The notes: a model not told the origin generated them from the sequence alone. 39,398 bases of DNA from Compostibacillus humi (GCF_014637175.1 NZ_BMEV01000030.1:1-39398); one strand, 5' to 3'. Positions 7,917 through 17,625 are shown, counted from the first letter of the stretch. Made by a program: numbers and translations.

Positions 7917-8250
7917 TGAACTATCTAACGAGATAACAGATTATTGCATAGAATAAATCACACTACCCTTCGTTAAACTCTATTACCAGGAAAAGTTGTG
8001 TAGAAAGAAATTTAACTATTTATCATTTACAAGTATATTTGCTTGGCTATTCTTGGATGAAAAATGGTACTATGATTACATAGAAAATCACAGTTTGAAT
8101 CGCACAGTTCATTGCTTGGGAAAAAACCTGAGAGCTACAGAAGCTTTTCCCTTCGTAACAATACAAAATTACAATCTTTGAAGTGACACAGGCAGATTTT
8201 ACGGAAACGTTGATTGTTTTTAAATGACTTCCTTGAACCTGTCTGTTATA
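7917..8250. other. Gene-free gap before the MFS gene
   Basis: About 330 nt without a convincing gene. One 61-codon frame (7996-8181, TTG start) has no ribosome binding site and no recognisable sequence. I see no strong hairpin. The promoter of the MFS gene must lie at its right end. Confidence 0.5.
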
Positions 8251-8265
8251 TAAGGTGGAATTCCA

Positions 8266-9429
8266 TTGAAGCTGAATAAAGTATTGCCTGTTCTCTTTCT
8301 TATTATGTTTCTTGTAATGGTCGGCTTTGGCATAATTATTCCAGTGCTTCCTTTTTATGCGGAAGAACTGGGCGCCTCGCCTGCGGAACTAGGATTATTA
8401 ATGTCCGTTTATTCCATAATGCAATTTATCTTTGCGCCAATGTGGGGCCGGATTTCGGATCGGACCGGCCGGAAACCGGTAATTATGATTGGGATTTTCG
8501 GTCTTTCCCTTTCCTTTTTCATGTTAGCAGCAGCGTCACAATTGTGGATGCTCTTTGCCGCGCGTATTGTCGGGGGTATTTTATCGGCAGCCAATATGCC
8601 TGCGGTTCAAGCATACGTTGCTGATATTACGACAGACAATGATCGCAGCAAAGGGATGGGAATTATCGGTGCGGCTACAGGGCTGGGGTTTATTTTCGGT
8701 CCGGCAATAGGAGGAGTTTTTACAAATATTAATTTACAGGCTCCATTTTATTTGGCCGGAATCATTTCATTATTAACTTTATTTCTTGTTGCCATTGTAC
8801 TTAAGGAATCGTTTCATCCTGCCAATCAGCAGACAAAGTCCCAAGAAGGCTTATCTCCTTCTTCCTTTACTCGCGGACCATTGCCGGTACTATATTTCCT
8901 GCAATTTTTTATTACATTGTCCCTAGCAGGGCTGGAAGCGACGTTTGCTTATTTTGCAGCAGCCAGGGCGGGACTGGATGCGGTAACTTTAGGATATATT
9001 TTTATGATTATGGGCCTGGCCAGTGCCGCTGTCCAAGGTTCATTGGGACCTTTAACAAAAAAATTTGGAGAAGCAGCTATTATTCAATTGGGGATTGTCG
9101 TTTCGGCTATCGGATTTGCCCTCATTCTCTTGATTCATGACTTCACAACTGCTGCACTTTTCCTTGCAGTTTTCGGTATAGGCAATGGAGTAATCCGCCC
9201 GAGCATTTCTTCCATCCTGACGAAACATTCAGCGACGGGATATGGCTCTGTAACAGGATACTTATCTTCCTTCGATTCTTTAGGGAGAATCATCGGGCCG
9301 GCAGCAGGAGGGTTCCTCTATTCCGTTGCAATTAGCCTGCCGTACTTATCCGGCATTTTCTTATCCATTTTTGCCTATATGCTTTTCCAAGTATACAAAT
9401 CCAGACTAAAGGCAGCAGAACGAGGATAA
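8266..9429 (+). CDS. MFS drug/H+ antiporter (DHA1, Bmr/NorA/TetA-like)
   Basis: A 387-residue protein with 12 predicted membrane helices. Motif A GRISDRTGRKP lies in the loop between helices 2 and 3. Motif C-like GLGFIFGPAIGG in helix 5 is the antiporter signature of the DHA1 drug exporters. It most likely exports hydrophobic drugs in exchange for protons. The closest described types are Bmr, Blt, NorA and TetA; the substrate cannot be assigned. The start is TTG with AAGGTGG 7 nt upstream; no ATG lies nearby in frame. It is a single-gene unit with its own terminator. No adjacent MerR- or TetR-type regulator is seen. Confidence 0.9.
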   Translation: MKLNKVLPVLFLIMFLVMVGFGIIIPVLPFYAEELGASPAELGLLMSVYSIMQFIFAPMWGRISDRTGRKPVIMIGIFGLSLSFFMLAAASQLWMLFAARIVGGILSAANMPAVQAYVADITTDNDRSKGMGIIGAATGLGFIFGPAIGGVFTNINLQAPFYLAGIISLLTLFLVAIVLKESFHPANQQTKSQEGLSPSSFTRGPLPVLYFLQFFITLSLAGLEATFAYFAAARAGLDAVTLGYIFMIMGLASAAVQGSLGPLTKKFGEAAIIQLGIVVSAIGFALILLIHDFTTAALFLAVFGIGNGVIRPSISSILTKHSATGYGSVTGYLSSFDSLGRIIGPAAGGFLYSVAISLPYLSGIFLSIFAYMLFQVYKSRLKAAERG

Positions 9430-9440
9430 TGCAAGTTTTT

Positions 9441-9475
9441 CCGGGAGCACAGCAGAATGAGCTCCCGGTTTTATT
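9441..9475 (+). terminator. Terminator of the MFS gene
   Basis: CCGGGAGC (9441-9448) pairs with GCTCCCGG (9461-9468), followed by TTTTATT. Confidence 0.85.
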
Positions 9476-9490
9476 ATGTATGGTAATATA

Positions 9491-9514
9491 TATTTAAATA
9501 TTTAAATATTTAAA
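9491..9514. repeat. Three tandem copies of an 8-bp AT-only unit
   Basis: TATTTAAA is repeated three times without gaps, just upstream of the amidase gene. The array is palindromic and AT-only. It may act as a promoter UP element or protein-binding site, or be simple slippage. Confidence 0.6.
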
Positions 9515-9549
9515 TTTTTCCAAAAAAGGGATAGGCGGGGAGAGAGAGG

Positions 9550-11025
9550 ATGGTATTTGCTTACAAGGATTATGACGGGTTGGGGTTAGCGGAATTAATC
9601 CGAAATAAAGAGGTAAAGCCGGAAGAAGTAAAAGAAATGGCAATTCGGGAAATCGAGGAAAAGAATCCAAAGTTAAATGCAGTAATTCATAAAATGTATG
9701 ACGAATCCCCGATTGATTCTTCGGGAATGTTTTTTGGAGTTCCAATATTAACAAAAAATATTTCTCAGGAATCAAAGGGTCATCCGATGACTGCCGGATC
9801 TAAAGCATTGGTCGATGTCATTGCCGATGAAGATAGTGAATTTGTCCGGCAAATAAAAAATACCGGAGTAATCATTATCGGCCAGACAAACGTTCCCGAA
9901 TTAGCCTTAATGGGCATAACGGAACCGGAGTTATACGGTCCTACAAGAAATCCATGGAATACGGACTATACGCCAGGAGGTTCGAGCGGAGGCGCTGCGG
10001 CAGCGGTCGCATCAGGAATGGTACCGGTAGCCGGGGCCAATGACGGCGGCGGGTCCATTCGCATCCCATCCGCCTATTGTGGACTTTTTGGTCTGAAACC
10101 GACAAGGGGACGTACTCCTGTTGGCCCGAAAGTTGGCCGGAATTGGCAAGGGGCTTCCGTAGACCATATTTTGAGCAGAACGGTAAGGGACAGCGCTGCC
10201 ATGCTGGATCAGTATCGGTTAGACCGATACAATGCCTTTGTTGCACCGCCCTTTCACGGTTCTTATTTGGAAGCAGCTGGAACTCCAGTTGCAAAACGGT
10301 TAAAAGTTGCTTATACTGTCAATTCGCCAATCGGTTTGACGGTGGACAGGGAATGTAGAGAAGCGGTGGAAAAAACGGTAAAATTGCTGGAAACGATGGG
10401 GCATCACGTGGAAGAAAAAGCAGCGCCAGTCGACGGCAAAAAAATAGCGAACAGTTATATCTACTTATATTTTGCTGAAGTAGCTTCTGCACTAAGGGAA
10501 ATGGAAAGAATCCTTGGCCGGAATGTAGCCTTTAACGATGTGGAGCCGGCAACGTGGATGCTCGGATTGCTGGGCAGGACCGTAAATGCTGAAGAACTTT
10601 TAATTACCTTAAAATATTGGGACGAAGCTGCCATCGCAATGGAAAAGTTTCATGACGAATACGATATTTATATTACGCCGACAACGGCACATCCTCCTGC
10701 CAAAATTGGGGAATTAGACCTTACTCCAATGGAAAAACGAATCATTCCTCTCGTTGGCAGTTTGCGTTTAACAAAACTGTTGAGAAAAACCGGTTTTGTC
10801 GATAAGTTAGTGAATCAAAGCCTAGAGAGAACTCCTTTTACCCAGCTGGCAAATTTAACGGGGCAGCCTGCTATGACTTTGCCGATGCATTTGACAAAAG
10901 AGGGTCTGCCTGTAGGGGTGCAAGTAATGGCCAGGAGGGGAAGGGAAGATCTGTTATTTCAGCTTGCCGGCGAACTGGAGCAGAGTGATTTATGGATTGA
11001 TGTAAAGAAAAATCCAAACTATTAA
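9550..11025 (+). CDS. Amidase (amidase signature family)
   Basis: A 491-residue amidase-signature enzyme with the complete Ser-cisSer-Lys triad: Lys69 in GVPILTKN, cis-Ser145 in the Gly/Ser-rich [16 protein letters not shown], and nucleophile Ser169 in [10 protein letters not shown]. The [20 protein letters not shown] block and overall length resemble 6-aminohexanoate-cyclic-dimer hydrolase-like amidases rather than GatA. No gatB or gatC lies nearby, so it is a catabolic or detoxifying amidase releasing ammonia or an amine from an unknown amide. The start ATG is preceded by the purine-rich GGGGAGAGAGAGG. It is cytosolic. Confidence 0.9.
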   Translation: MVFAYKDYDGLGLAELIRNKEVKPEEVKEMAIREIEEKNPKLNAVIHKMYDESPIDSSGMFFGVPILTKNISQESKGHPMTAGSKALVDVIADEDSEFVRQIKNTGVIIIGQTNVPELALMGITEPELYGPTRNPWNTDYTPGGSSGGAAAAVASGMVPVAGANDGGGSIRIPSAYCGLFGLKPTRGRTPVGPKVGRNWQGASVDHILSRTVRDSAAMLDQYRLDRYNAFVAPPFHGSYLEAAGTPVAKRLKVAYTVNSPIGLTVDRECREAVEKTVKLLETMGHHVEEKAAPVDGKKIANSYIYLYFAEVASALREMERILGRNVAFNDVEPATWMLGLLGRTVNAEELLITLKYWDEAAIAMEKFHDEYDIYITPTTAHPPAKIGELDLTPMEKRIIPLVGSLRLTKLLRKTGFVDKLVNQSLERTPFTQLANLTGQPAMTLPMHLTKEGLPVGVQVMARRGREDLLFQLAGELEQSDLWIDVKKNPNY

Positions 11026-11140
11026 TCGTTTCTATTTTTATAGTTAGAGAAAACATATCCTTCCATCGTTTTTGCCAAGAACTGCACAGTGATTATGACC
11101 TAGTTTGCAACATCTTGTTCATTCCCACAGTGCCGTTTAT

Positions 11141-11170
11141 TTGCAAATGCCTCCGGATTTCGACTATGAT
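11141..11170 (+). promoter_or_regulatory. Candidate SigA promoter of the monooxygenase gene
   Basis: TTGCAA (11141-11146), an 18-nt spacer and TATGAT (11165-11170) lie 33 nt before the gene start. Confidence 0.45.
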
Positions 11171-11202
11171 GAAAGAAATTTAGTCGCATAGGGGGACGCT
11201 TT

Positions 11203-12261
11203 ATGGAAATTGGAATTACAACTTTCGTAGAAACAACGCCGGATGTTAATACCGGCAAAACTATCAGTCATGCCGAGCGAATTCGGGAAGTTGTAGAGGA
11301 AATCATCCTTGCAGATGAAGTAGGTTTGGATGTATTCGGTGTAGGGGAACATCACCGTAAAGATTATGCTGCTTCTGCGCCAGCAATAATTTTAGCTGCC
11401 GCTGCTTCCCGGACGAAGCGAATCCGGCTTACGAGTGCCGTAACCGTATTATCATCCGATGATCCGGTAAGGGTTTTTCAAGATTTTGCAACGATCGATG
11501 CCATTTCAAATGGAAGAGCGGAAATTATGGCGGGGCGCGGTTCTTTCATTGAATCCTTCCCGTTATTTGGCTATGATTTAAGGGATTACAATGAACTGTT
11601 TGAAGAAAAATTAGATTTGCTGTTAAAAATTCAGGAATCGGAAATTATAACATGGGAAGGGAAACATCGTCCATCCATACATAATCGGGGAGTATATCCT
11701 CGCCCAGTCCAAGACCCGCTTCCTGTATGGATAGCGAGCGGCGGCACTCCCGAATCGGTCGCCCGGGCAGGCGTTCTTGGTCTGCCATTAGTGCTGGCTA
11801 TTATTGGCGGCAGCCCGCTGCAGTTTGCTCCGCTCGTCCAATTGTATAAGCGGGCCGCTGAACGAAACGGACATGACCCGTCCAAGTTAACGGTAGCTTC
11901 CCATTCCCACGGCTTTGTGGCAGACACGACAGACATTGCGGTGGAGAAATTTTTCCCGCCGACTCAATACGCGATGAATGTGCTGGCAAAAGAACGGGGA
12001 TGGCCGGAGTATACGAAAGAAACCTTCGATCAGGCGCGCCGTCTCGAAGGGGCATTATATGTCGGCGACCCGCAAACCGTTGCCGAAAAAATTATATTCT
12101 TAAGAAAGCATGTCGGGATTACAAGATTTATGCTGCATGTGCCCGTCGGTTCTATGCCGCATGAAGATGTCATGCATTCCATCGAATTGCTAGGAAAAGA
12201 AGTTGCCCCAATCGTACGGGAAGAAGTGGCAAAATGGGAGAAGGAACAAGCGGAGAAGTAA
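11203..12261 (+). CDS. LLM-class flavin-dependent oxidoreductase
   Basis: A 352-residue luciferase-like monooxygenase. Recognisable blocks are GLDVFGVGEHH near residue 45, SAVTVLSSDDPVRVFQDFAT near 75-95, GRAEIMAGRGSFIESFPLFG and VWIASGGTPESVARAG. These match the flavin-binding barrel of the LLM_2I7G/Atu2307 subgroup, which probably uses FMNH2. The substrate is unknown. The start ATG has GGGGGA upstream. It is followed about 110 nt later by a strong terminator and lies downstream of the amidase with a 177-nt gap, so they are probably separate transcripts. Confidence 0.88.
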   Translation: MEIGITTFVETTPDVNTGKTISHAERIREVVEEIILADEVGLDVFGVGEHHRKDYAASAPAIILAAAASRTKRIRLTSAVTVLSSDDPVRVFQDFATIDAISNGRAEIMAGRGSFIESFPLFGYDLRDYNELFEEKLDLLLKIQESEIITWEGKHRPSIHNRGVYPRPVQDPLPVWIASGGTPESVARAGVLGLPLVLAIIGGSPLQFAPLVQLYKRAAERNGHDPSKLTVASHSHGFVADTTDIAVEKFFPPTQYAMNVLAKERGWPEYTKETFDQARRLEGALYVGDPQTVAEKIIFLRKHVGITRFMLHVPVGSMPHEDVMHSIELLGKEVAPIVREEVAKWEKEQAEK

Positions 12262-12370
12262 TATTTTTTGTCATCTTGATAAGGGGGCATTTTCGTTTCA
12301 AGACGGTTCAAATGATAAATAGGTAATTTTGTTGGCAGACTCGTATCTTTATTGCGGGAAGATAGAATCA

Positions 12371-12413
12371 AAGGGAACCTTAACATTTTTTGTTAAGGTT
12401 CCCTTCTTCTTTT
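12371..12413 (+). terminator. Strong terminator with 15-bp perfect stem
   Basis: Arms at 12371-12385 and 12391-12405 pair perfectly around TTTTT, followed by CTTCTTTT. It closes the monooxygenase unit and sits 42 nt upstream of the next gene. Confidence 0.9.
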
Positions 12414-12454
12414 ACTTTATACTAATGGCAGAAACTTTGAAAGGAGTGTATTCC

Positions 12455-13207
12455 ATGTCTAGTGGTAAAAAGCCTATTTTTAAGAGATGGTGGTTTTGGT
12501 TAATCGTTATTATATTAATAATCGCCTTCGCGAATGGAGGAGAAGAGGGCGGGGATTCGACAAAGCAAGAGAGTGTGGAAGAAGCTGAAGTGACTGAAGA
12601 GGAAAACGTAGAAGAGGATACGGCAGAACAAGCTGAAGAAGATGCAGATGAGGAAGAAGAAGCGGCTGCAGATAATGAGGAAGATTCACAAAAATTGACA
12701 CGTGAAAATTCTTCCGCTGAAGAAACAACATTAAACACAGGTACATTTACTGTTGGAGAAGATATATCTGAAGGCAGATATGTGATTACCGGGGACGGAA
12801 GCGGGAATTTGTTTGTATATGATGGTGACTTCCCGGTCGTTAACGAAATATTGGATCCGTCTGGTGAATTTGGTGTAAAAAGTGTTACGACAGATATTAA
12901 AGATGGTCAGCAAATTGAGATTTCTGGAATTAGCAACGTCACTTTCACCCCTGCAGAAACAAGCATATCCAACATTTTAACAACGGGAACTTGGATTGTT
13001 GGACTGGACATAGCTCCGGGAAGATATGATGCTGCAGCTCCAAGCGGAAGCGGGAACTTTTTTGTATATGACGGGAGCTGGCCGAAAGTAAATGAAATAT
13101 TGGACGCTTCCGGTGAATTCGGTGTTGAAAAGGTTACCGTTGATCTGGAAGAAGGGCAAATTATTGAAATATCTGGACTAAATGAAGTCGAATTTACAGA
13201 GAAATAA
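12455..13207 (+). CDS. Membrane-anchored protein, acidic linker and two repeated domains
   Basis: A 250-residue protein. A short basic N-terminus (KKPIFKRWWF) precedes one membrane helix at about residues 11-27, then a very acidic Glu/Asp/Ala-rich linker (about 36-90). Two homologous repeats follow, residues 93-167 and 175-249. Each has the order TGT-VG-DI--GRY, then a short SGN(L/F)FVYDG and VNEILD-SGEFGV, ending in ISG-(N/S)-(V/E). The topology suggests a single-pass protein with the repeats outside the cell, anchored by its N-terminus. ATG 12455 is chosen because AAGGAG lies 10 nt upstream; the frame is open further upstream. I do not recognise a described function. Confidence 0.75.
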   Translation: MSSGKKPIFKRWWFWLIVIILIIAFANGGEEGGDSTKQESVEEAEVTEEENVEEDTAEQAEEDADEEEEAAADNEEDSQKLTRENSSAEETTLNTGTFTVGEDISEGRYVITGDGSGNLFVYDGDFPVVNEILDPSGEFGVKSVTTDIKDGQQIEISGISNVTFTPAETSISNILTTGTWIVGLDIAPGRYDAAAPSGSGNFFVYDGSWPKVNEILDASGEFGVEKVTVDLEEGQIIEISGLNEVEFTEK

Positions 13208-13215
13208 AATTTTTG

Positions 13216-13252
13216 GACATAACATTTCCGAGTGAAATGTTATGTCTTTTTT
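13216..13252 (+). terminator. Terminator with 13-bp perfect stem
   Basis: GACATAACATTTC pairs with GAAATGTTATGTC (13234-13246) around CGAGT, followed by TTTTTT. Confidence 0.92.
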
Positions 13253-13375
13253 AGTTTATATAAAGTTAAATATTTGGCACACAAAAAAACCTCACTGCAT
13301 TTTGAAATATTTGGTAAAATGTTCATAATAAAAATTTTTGCATATTGAACAGTAGAATGAAAGCGGGTATGCCAA

Positions 13376-13723
13376 ATGAATAGATTTCTTCTGCATGCAG
13401 AAGGTTTTTTTATTCTAATGATTTCTATATACTTTTACGACCAAAATCAATATAGCTGGTTTTTATTCTTCATTCTTTTATTTGCTCCAGATATTTCCAT
13501 CCTTGGCTATTTGATTAATAAAAAAGTTGGTGCTGTATTCTATAATGTATTCCATACTTACAGTGTGCCTATTGCAGTTATCCTTTTTAGTCTTATTTTT
13601 GCAAATTCTCTTTTCGTATCCATTGGTTTAATCTGGACTGCACATATTGGAATGGACCGGCTCTTTGGTTTTGGTTTAAAATACACGACAGACTTTAAAG
13701 ATACACACTTAAACCGGATTTAA
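13376..13723 (+). CDS. DUF4260 small membrane protein
   Basis: A 115-residue hydrophobic protein with about four membrane helices. The C-terminal block IGMDRLFGFGLKYTTDFKDTHL matches the conserved end of the DUF4260 family (HIGxDRxxGxGLKYxxxFxxTHL), known from many Bacilli and actinobacteria with no assigned function. The ribosome binding site is weak (AAGCGGGT about 9 nt upstream of the ATG). It lies alone between two terminator-bounded genes. Confidence 0.8.
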   Translation: MNRFLLHAEGFFILMISIYFYDQNQYSWFLFFILLFAPDISILGYLINKKVGAVFYNVFHTYSVPIAVILFSLIFANSLFVSIGLIWTAHIGMDRLFGFGLKYTTDFKDTHLNRI

Positions 13724-13970
13724 TTTTCAGTTGCTGCTCATTTTTGAGGCATCGGCTTTGTTTTATTGATCGTGGAGAAGCTGTGGAAAAAGCAAAGGCT
13801 GCCGGTTTTTTAACAAATCATATCGCTTTAACCCCTTTTTTCAAAAGATGTAAATAATAGCGGCAACAAAATAATTTGAAAAATCATAATAGTATTTACA
13901 CATTGGTGCATGAATTGGTATAGTCAATAGTAATACCGAAACATTGAAATGGGGAGAAGGGGGAATAACA

Positions 13971-14480
13971 ATGGATGTCAAATTTCCGATTGGCAAACTG
14001 CAAGTTCCTGAAAACGTAACAATGCAACATGTCGAAGGATGGCTAAAACAAATTGAAACGTTTACGGAAAGATTACGGGAAACAGTAGATTCGCTGACGG
14101 TAGAGGAATTTAACAAAACATATCGGGAAGGAAGCTATAATGTTCGTCAGCTTGTACATCATATTGCCGATTCCCAGCTAAACATGTATTTGCGGTTAAA
14201 ATTGGCATTAACAGAAGAGACTCCGACGGCGCCTGGATTTGATCAAGACAAGTGGGCGGTCCATCCGGACACGGAGCTACCTGTAGAAAGCTCACTTAAA
14301 ATGCTGGAAGGAATTAATGAACGGATTGTAGCATTAGGAAAAAGTTTAACAGAAAATCAATTAACCCGTTCTTTTATTCATCAAGTAAACGGTAAAATTA
14401 CCGTAGCACAAAAATTAGCAAAATTAGCCTGGCATGAAGAGCATCACCTGGAACATATAAAAATAGCCTTATCAAAATAA
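13971..14480 (+). CDS. bstA: Bacillithiol transferase BstA (YfiT, DinB fold)
   Basis: A 169-residue protein matching the YfiT/BstA family: the N-terminal MDVKFPIGKLQVP, the four-helix DinB-like bundle, and metal-binding histidines in VRQLVHHIADSQ (His63/His64) and in AWHEEHHLEHI near the C-terminus. BstA conjugates bacillithiol to electrophilic toxins in Firmicutes and needs a divalent metal. The true start is ATG 13971 with AGGGGG about 7 nt upstream; the open frame extends 9 codons further. It is a single gene with a strong terminator. Its presence agrees with a bacillithiol-producing Bacillaceae host. Confidence 0.9.
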   Translation: MDVKFPIGKLQVPENVTMQHVEGWLKQIETFTERLRETVDSLTVEEFNKTYREGSYNVRQLVHHIADSQLNMYLRLKLALTEETPTAPGFDQDKWAVHPDTELPVESSLKMLEGINERIVALGKSLTENQLTRSFIHQVNGKITVAQKLAKLAWHEEHHLEHIKIALSK

Positions 14481-14493
14481 TTAACTTTTAAGT

Positions 14494-14528
14494 ATTGGTT
14501 TATCAGATTAGGATAAACCAATTTTTTT
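14494..14528 (+). terminator. Terminator of bstA
   Basis: ATTGGTTTATC (14494-14504) pairs with GATAAACCAAT (14512-14522), followed by a run of T residues. Confidence 0.92.
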
Positions 14529-14637
14529 CAACGGACGTATTCTCGTGCCAAAGTATTTATTATCTGTAAATGCTTCAATAAGGATGCAATGCTGTAATAC
14601 ATTTACCTTGATTTTTATAGTTGTAAGGAGAGTTTTC

Positions 14638-16119
14638 ATGTCCTTTTTCATCGCATTATTGCCGATTATTTTCATTTTTGTTTTCCTTTTCCTCTTTAAG
14701 CTTCCGTCATTGCGTGCTTCTCTGTTTACTTTCATGCTGACGATAGCCGTCACATTTTTTTGCCGAGAATACCATTTAAATCTTGATAAAGTGATTCACG
14801 AATCGATTCAAGGGATATTAATTTCTTTCATTGCCGGATATGTCCTTTTCTTTGGAATCTTTTTATATCACCTGATTCAGCGGGTAGGCGGAATCCAATC
14901 CATCGCTTCATTTATTTCGGAAAGGATCAGCGACCGGGTTGTTCAAGTGTTAGTTCTTGTAGTCGGTCTGTCTCCCCTTATTGAATCGACAAGCGGTTTT
15001 GGTGTTGCTTTTATGATGGTTGCTCCTATATTTACTGCACTCGGATTTACGCCAATGAAAGCAGCTTTATTAGGATTGGTGAGTTTGCTTGCTGTCCCCT
15101 GGGGAGCGCTCGCTACAGGAACAATCATTGGTGCGGAATTGGGGGAATTATCACTGGAACGGTTTGGCTTTGGTACAGCAATCGTCAGCATTCCGGTATT
15201 TGCCTATTTTATCATCATTGCTGTTTGGATTGTCGGCGGAAAAGAAGCTGTTAAACGAAAGTGGAAACAAATCGGGGTTATTTTCTTTGCCTTTACAAGC
15301 TCAATTTTGTTTTGCAATTATTTTATCAGTGTCGAGCTGGCTGGGGTATTAAGTTCCTTATTGGTTATCGTCCTCGGTTTTGTAATGACAAAAAAAGGGG
15401 GAAAGGGAGGAGAACATATTTCAGGTACGGATAAGGAGAAAGTTATAAAGGTTTTTAGCCCATATATCATCTTGACGATTCTGATTTTTATGACCCGGGT
15501 AATCAGCCCATTCCAAGAAATTTTGCAAAGGTATGCAGTCATTGATTTGCCGAAATTTTCTTATAAGCTGGCATTGCTTTATTCCCCCGGCTTTTGGCTT
15601 CTGATTACATGTATAGCCGCCATTGTTATTTTCCGACTGAAAAAGGAAGAGGTATTTGTTTCTTTCAAAAAGACGGTTGCTCAGTGGATTCCTTTCATGA
15701 TTACTACATCATGCTTTGTTGGCATCTCTGAAGTCATGGGGGCAGCCGGGATGATTACAGCCATTTCCGATACATTAGGTTCGCTGTTTGGAAAAGGATT
15801 TCTTATTATTTCCGTTCTTATTGGTGCTTTAGGCGGCTTTCTTACCGGCAGTACAGCATCATCCAACGCCATGTTTATTAAGCTGCAAGTACAAACAGCA
15901 GGACTCACAGGACTTTCTGCTGATCTCGTTGCTTTTTCGCAAAATGCGGGTGCATCCCATACTACGATGGCTTCCCCATCCAGGGTCATGCTCGGGACCC
16001 GTTTGCTTGGGATTCAGTCGAAGGAACATCAAATACTAAAAACTGTTTTTCTCGTTGTTTTAGGCGCGTTACTGCTCATTGTTGGAATGTCTTTCGGACT
16101 GAGTTTCTTTTATTTCTAA
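14638..16119 (+). CDS. L-lactate permease (LctP) family transporter
   Basis: A 493-residue protein with 12-14 membrane helices and the LctP-family signatures SPLIESTSGFGVAFMM and GGFLTGSTASSNAMF. The block normally near the C-terminus of lactate permeases reads NAGASHTTMASPSRVMLGTR, which is a divergent version. LctP proteins take up L- or D-lactate or glycolate with protons. ATG 14638 follows TAAGGAG at 7 nt; upstream codons in frame lack a site. Its presence 4 kb from the lar genes would fit lactate metabolism, but the two are not in one operon, and a related organic acid may be the substrate. Confidence 0.82.
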   Translation: MSFFIALLPIIFIFVFLFLFKLPSLRASLFTFMLTIAVTFFCREYHLNLDKVIHESIQGILISFIAGYVLFFGIFLYHLIQRVGGIQSIASFISERISDRVVQVLVLVVGLSPLIESTSGFGVAFMMVAPIFTALGFTPMKAALLGLVSLLAVPWGALATGTIIGAELGELSLERFGFGTAIVSIPVFAYFIIIAVWIVGGKEAVKRKWKQIGVIFFAFTSSILFCNYFISVELAGVLSSLLVIVLGFVMTKKGGKGGEHISGTDKEKVIKVFSPYIILTILIFMTRVISPFQEILQRYAVIDLPKFSYKLALLYSPGFWLLITCIAAIVIFRLKKEEVFVSFKKTVAQWIPFMITTSCFVGISEVMGAAGMITAISDTLGSLFGKGFLIISVLIGALGGFLTGSTASSNAMFIKLQVQTAGLTGLSADLVAFSQNAGASHTTMASPSRVMLGTRLLGIQSKEHQILKTVFLVVLGALLLIVGMSFGLSFFYF

Positions 16120-16181
16120 TTTCATAGTTTAATAAGAAAGGATATAATGAAGCTATGCTAAAACTTGCAAAGGGGATTAAA

Positions 16182-16961
16182 ATGGATATTACACGACATA
16201 ACAGTAAAGCTTGGGATAAGAAGGTAGAACGAGGATCGAACTATACAAAACCTGTAAGCAGCGAAATCATTGAACAAAGCAAACTTGGTCAATGGGAAAT
16301 TACCGTAACGAAGGAAAAAGCAGTGCCAAGAAATTGGTTTCCCGAATCCATTGATGGATTACATATTCTTTGCTTAGCGTCTGGCGGAGGACAACAAGGC
16401 CCGATTTTGGCTGCAGCTGGGGCGGACGTTACCGTTTTGGGCATTTCCATGAAACAGTTAGAACAAGATGAAATGGTTGCAAAAAGAGAAGGACTGAATT
16501 TAAAAACGGTTCATGGTGATATGTCTGACCTTAGCATGTTCGAAGAAAATTATTTTGATATGGTCATCCATCCTGTTTCCAATTTATTTGTAAATGAAAT
16601 CCGTCCAGTGTGGAATGAAGTTTCACGGGTTTTAAGAGATAAAGGAATTTTAATCGCCGGGTTTGCCAATCCCCTTCTGTGGATATTTGATGATGAGCAG
16701 GAAAGAAAAGGAATTCTTGATGTAAAATATTCTGTTCCATCATCCACTTTAGACCATTTGTCAGAAGAGAAAATTGAAGAATATATAAACGCTAACGAAA
16801 CGATTGAATATGCTCATACGCTGGAAGACCAGGTTCAAGGGCAAATTGATGCGGGCTTTGTCATTACCGGATTTTATGAAGATGATTTTGGCGGAACGAG
16901 AATCATCGACAACTACATCAAAACGTTTATCGCAACGAGAGCAGTAAAGGTAAAAATGTAA
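16182..16961 (+). CDS. SAM-dependent methyltransferase (class I)
   Basis: A 259-residue methyltransferase. Motif I is LCLASGGGQQGPILAAAGA, a Gly-rich SAM loop of the class I Rossmann fold, followed by VLGISMKQLEQDE and the acidic VHGDMSDLSMF. MVIHPVSNLFV and VLRDKGILIAGFANP represent motifs post-II and III. The N-terminus NSKAWDKKV is typical of small-molecule methyltransferases of Firmicutes. The target is unknown. The start ATG 16182 has AAAGGGGA upstream; the frame is open for 9 more codons. Confidence 0.85.
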   Translation: MDITRHNSKAWDKKVERGSNYTKPVSSEIIEQSKLGQWEITVTKEKAVPRNWFPESIDGLHILCLASGGGQQGPILAAAGADVTVLGISMKQLEQDEMVAKREGLNLKTVHGDMSDLSMFEENYFDMVIHPVSNLFVNEIRPVWNEVSRVLRDKGILIAGFANPLLWIFDDEQERKGILDVKYSVPSSTLDHLSEEKIEEYINANETIEYAHTLEDQVQGQIDAGFVITGFYEDDFGGTRIIDNYIKTFIATRAVKVKM

Positions 16962-17137
16962 ATAATCTGCAAAGATGAACGTATTTTTATTTAAGAACCG
17001 CTGGCAGGATGCTTTCCTTCGTGTCACCGAGAATAAAAAAGGATATGGTAATTTCTGTATTTAAACAAAGAAGGAAAGAAGAAACAAAATTTTTCCTAGT
17101 AAACTTTGATAAAATAGTGAATTGAAGGAGAGTAATT

Positions 17138-17581
17138 ATGGCTGCACAACATCGACATTCCATGATTGCTGCACTAAAAAAGATTGTTATCCCGTATTTA
17201 CGAGAGAATCGATTTAAAGGATCATTTCCTCATTTTCGTAGATTGAATGACGAACATATCGACTTAATTACATTTCAATTTAACCGCTATGGAGGTTCCT
17301 TTGTAGTTGAATTAGCTGTTTGCTCTACCGAAGGCGTAACCATGAGTTGGGGTGAGAAGGTACTTCCAAATAAGGTAACTGCCCATGATGTGAACGAGCG
17401 AATCAGACTGAAAGACAATAAAAACGATGAAGAAGATTTTTGGTTTCAGTACGAGCATGCCAAAAGAGAAGCGGAATTCGAGGAGGTTGCAAGTCGTGTA
17501 AGGCGTCTGCTGCAGGTGGAGGACATTGGATGGATAAGAGATTTGTTGGAAAAAGAGATAAAAAACTGCACCTCTTTTTGA
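17138..17581 (+). CDS. DUF4304 domain protein
   Basis: A 147-residue protein. The blocks KIVIPYLRENRFKGSFPHFRR, LITFQFNRYGGSFVVELA and RLLQVEDIGWIRDLLE are typical of DUF4304, a family often found in Bacilli next to immunity-type or stand-alone genes. It has no signal peptide or membrane helix. The start ATG follows AAGGAG at good spacing. Function unknown. It shares a bidirectional terminator with the convergent VOC gene. Confidence 0.78.
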   Translation: MAAQHRHSMIAALKKIVIPYLRENRFKGSFPHFRRLNDEHIDLITFQFNRYGGSFVVELAVCSTEGVTMSWGEKVLPNKVTAHDVNERIRLKDNKNDEEDFWFQYEHAKREAEFEEVASRVRRLLQVEDIGWIRDLLEKEIKNCTSF

Positions 17582-17596
17582 ACGAGTAAAAAGTGA

Positions 17597-17622
17597 AAGG
17601 GTCCGCGTTGCTTCGGACCCTT
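17597..17622. terminator. Bidirectional terminator
   Basis: AAGGGTCCG (17597-17605) pairs with CGGACCCTT (17614-17622). It lies 16 nt after the DUF4304 stop and 4 nt before the convergent VOC stop. Confidence 0.75.
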
Positions 17623-17625
17623 CAT

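Noticed and set aside
7996-8181. 61-codon ORF in the gap before the MFS gene
   Set aside because: TTG start without a ribosome binding site and no recognisable protein features.
12412-12738. Ser-rich ORF antisense to the acidic linker
   Set aside because: Shadow of Glu/Asp codons read on the opposite strand.
13724-13855. Coding-looking stretch (IDRGEAVEKAKAAGF) after the DUF4260 gene
   Set aside because: No start codon with ribosome binding site and no recognisable family; possible gene relic but not supportable.
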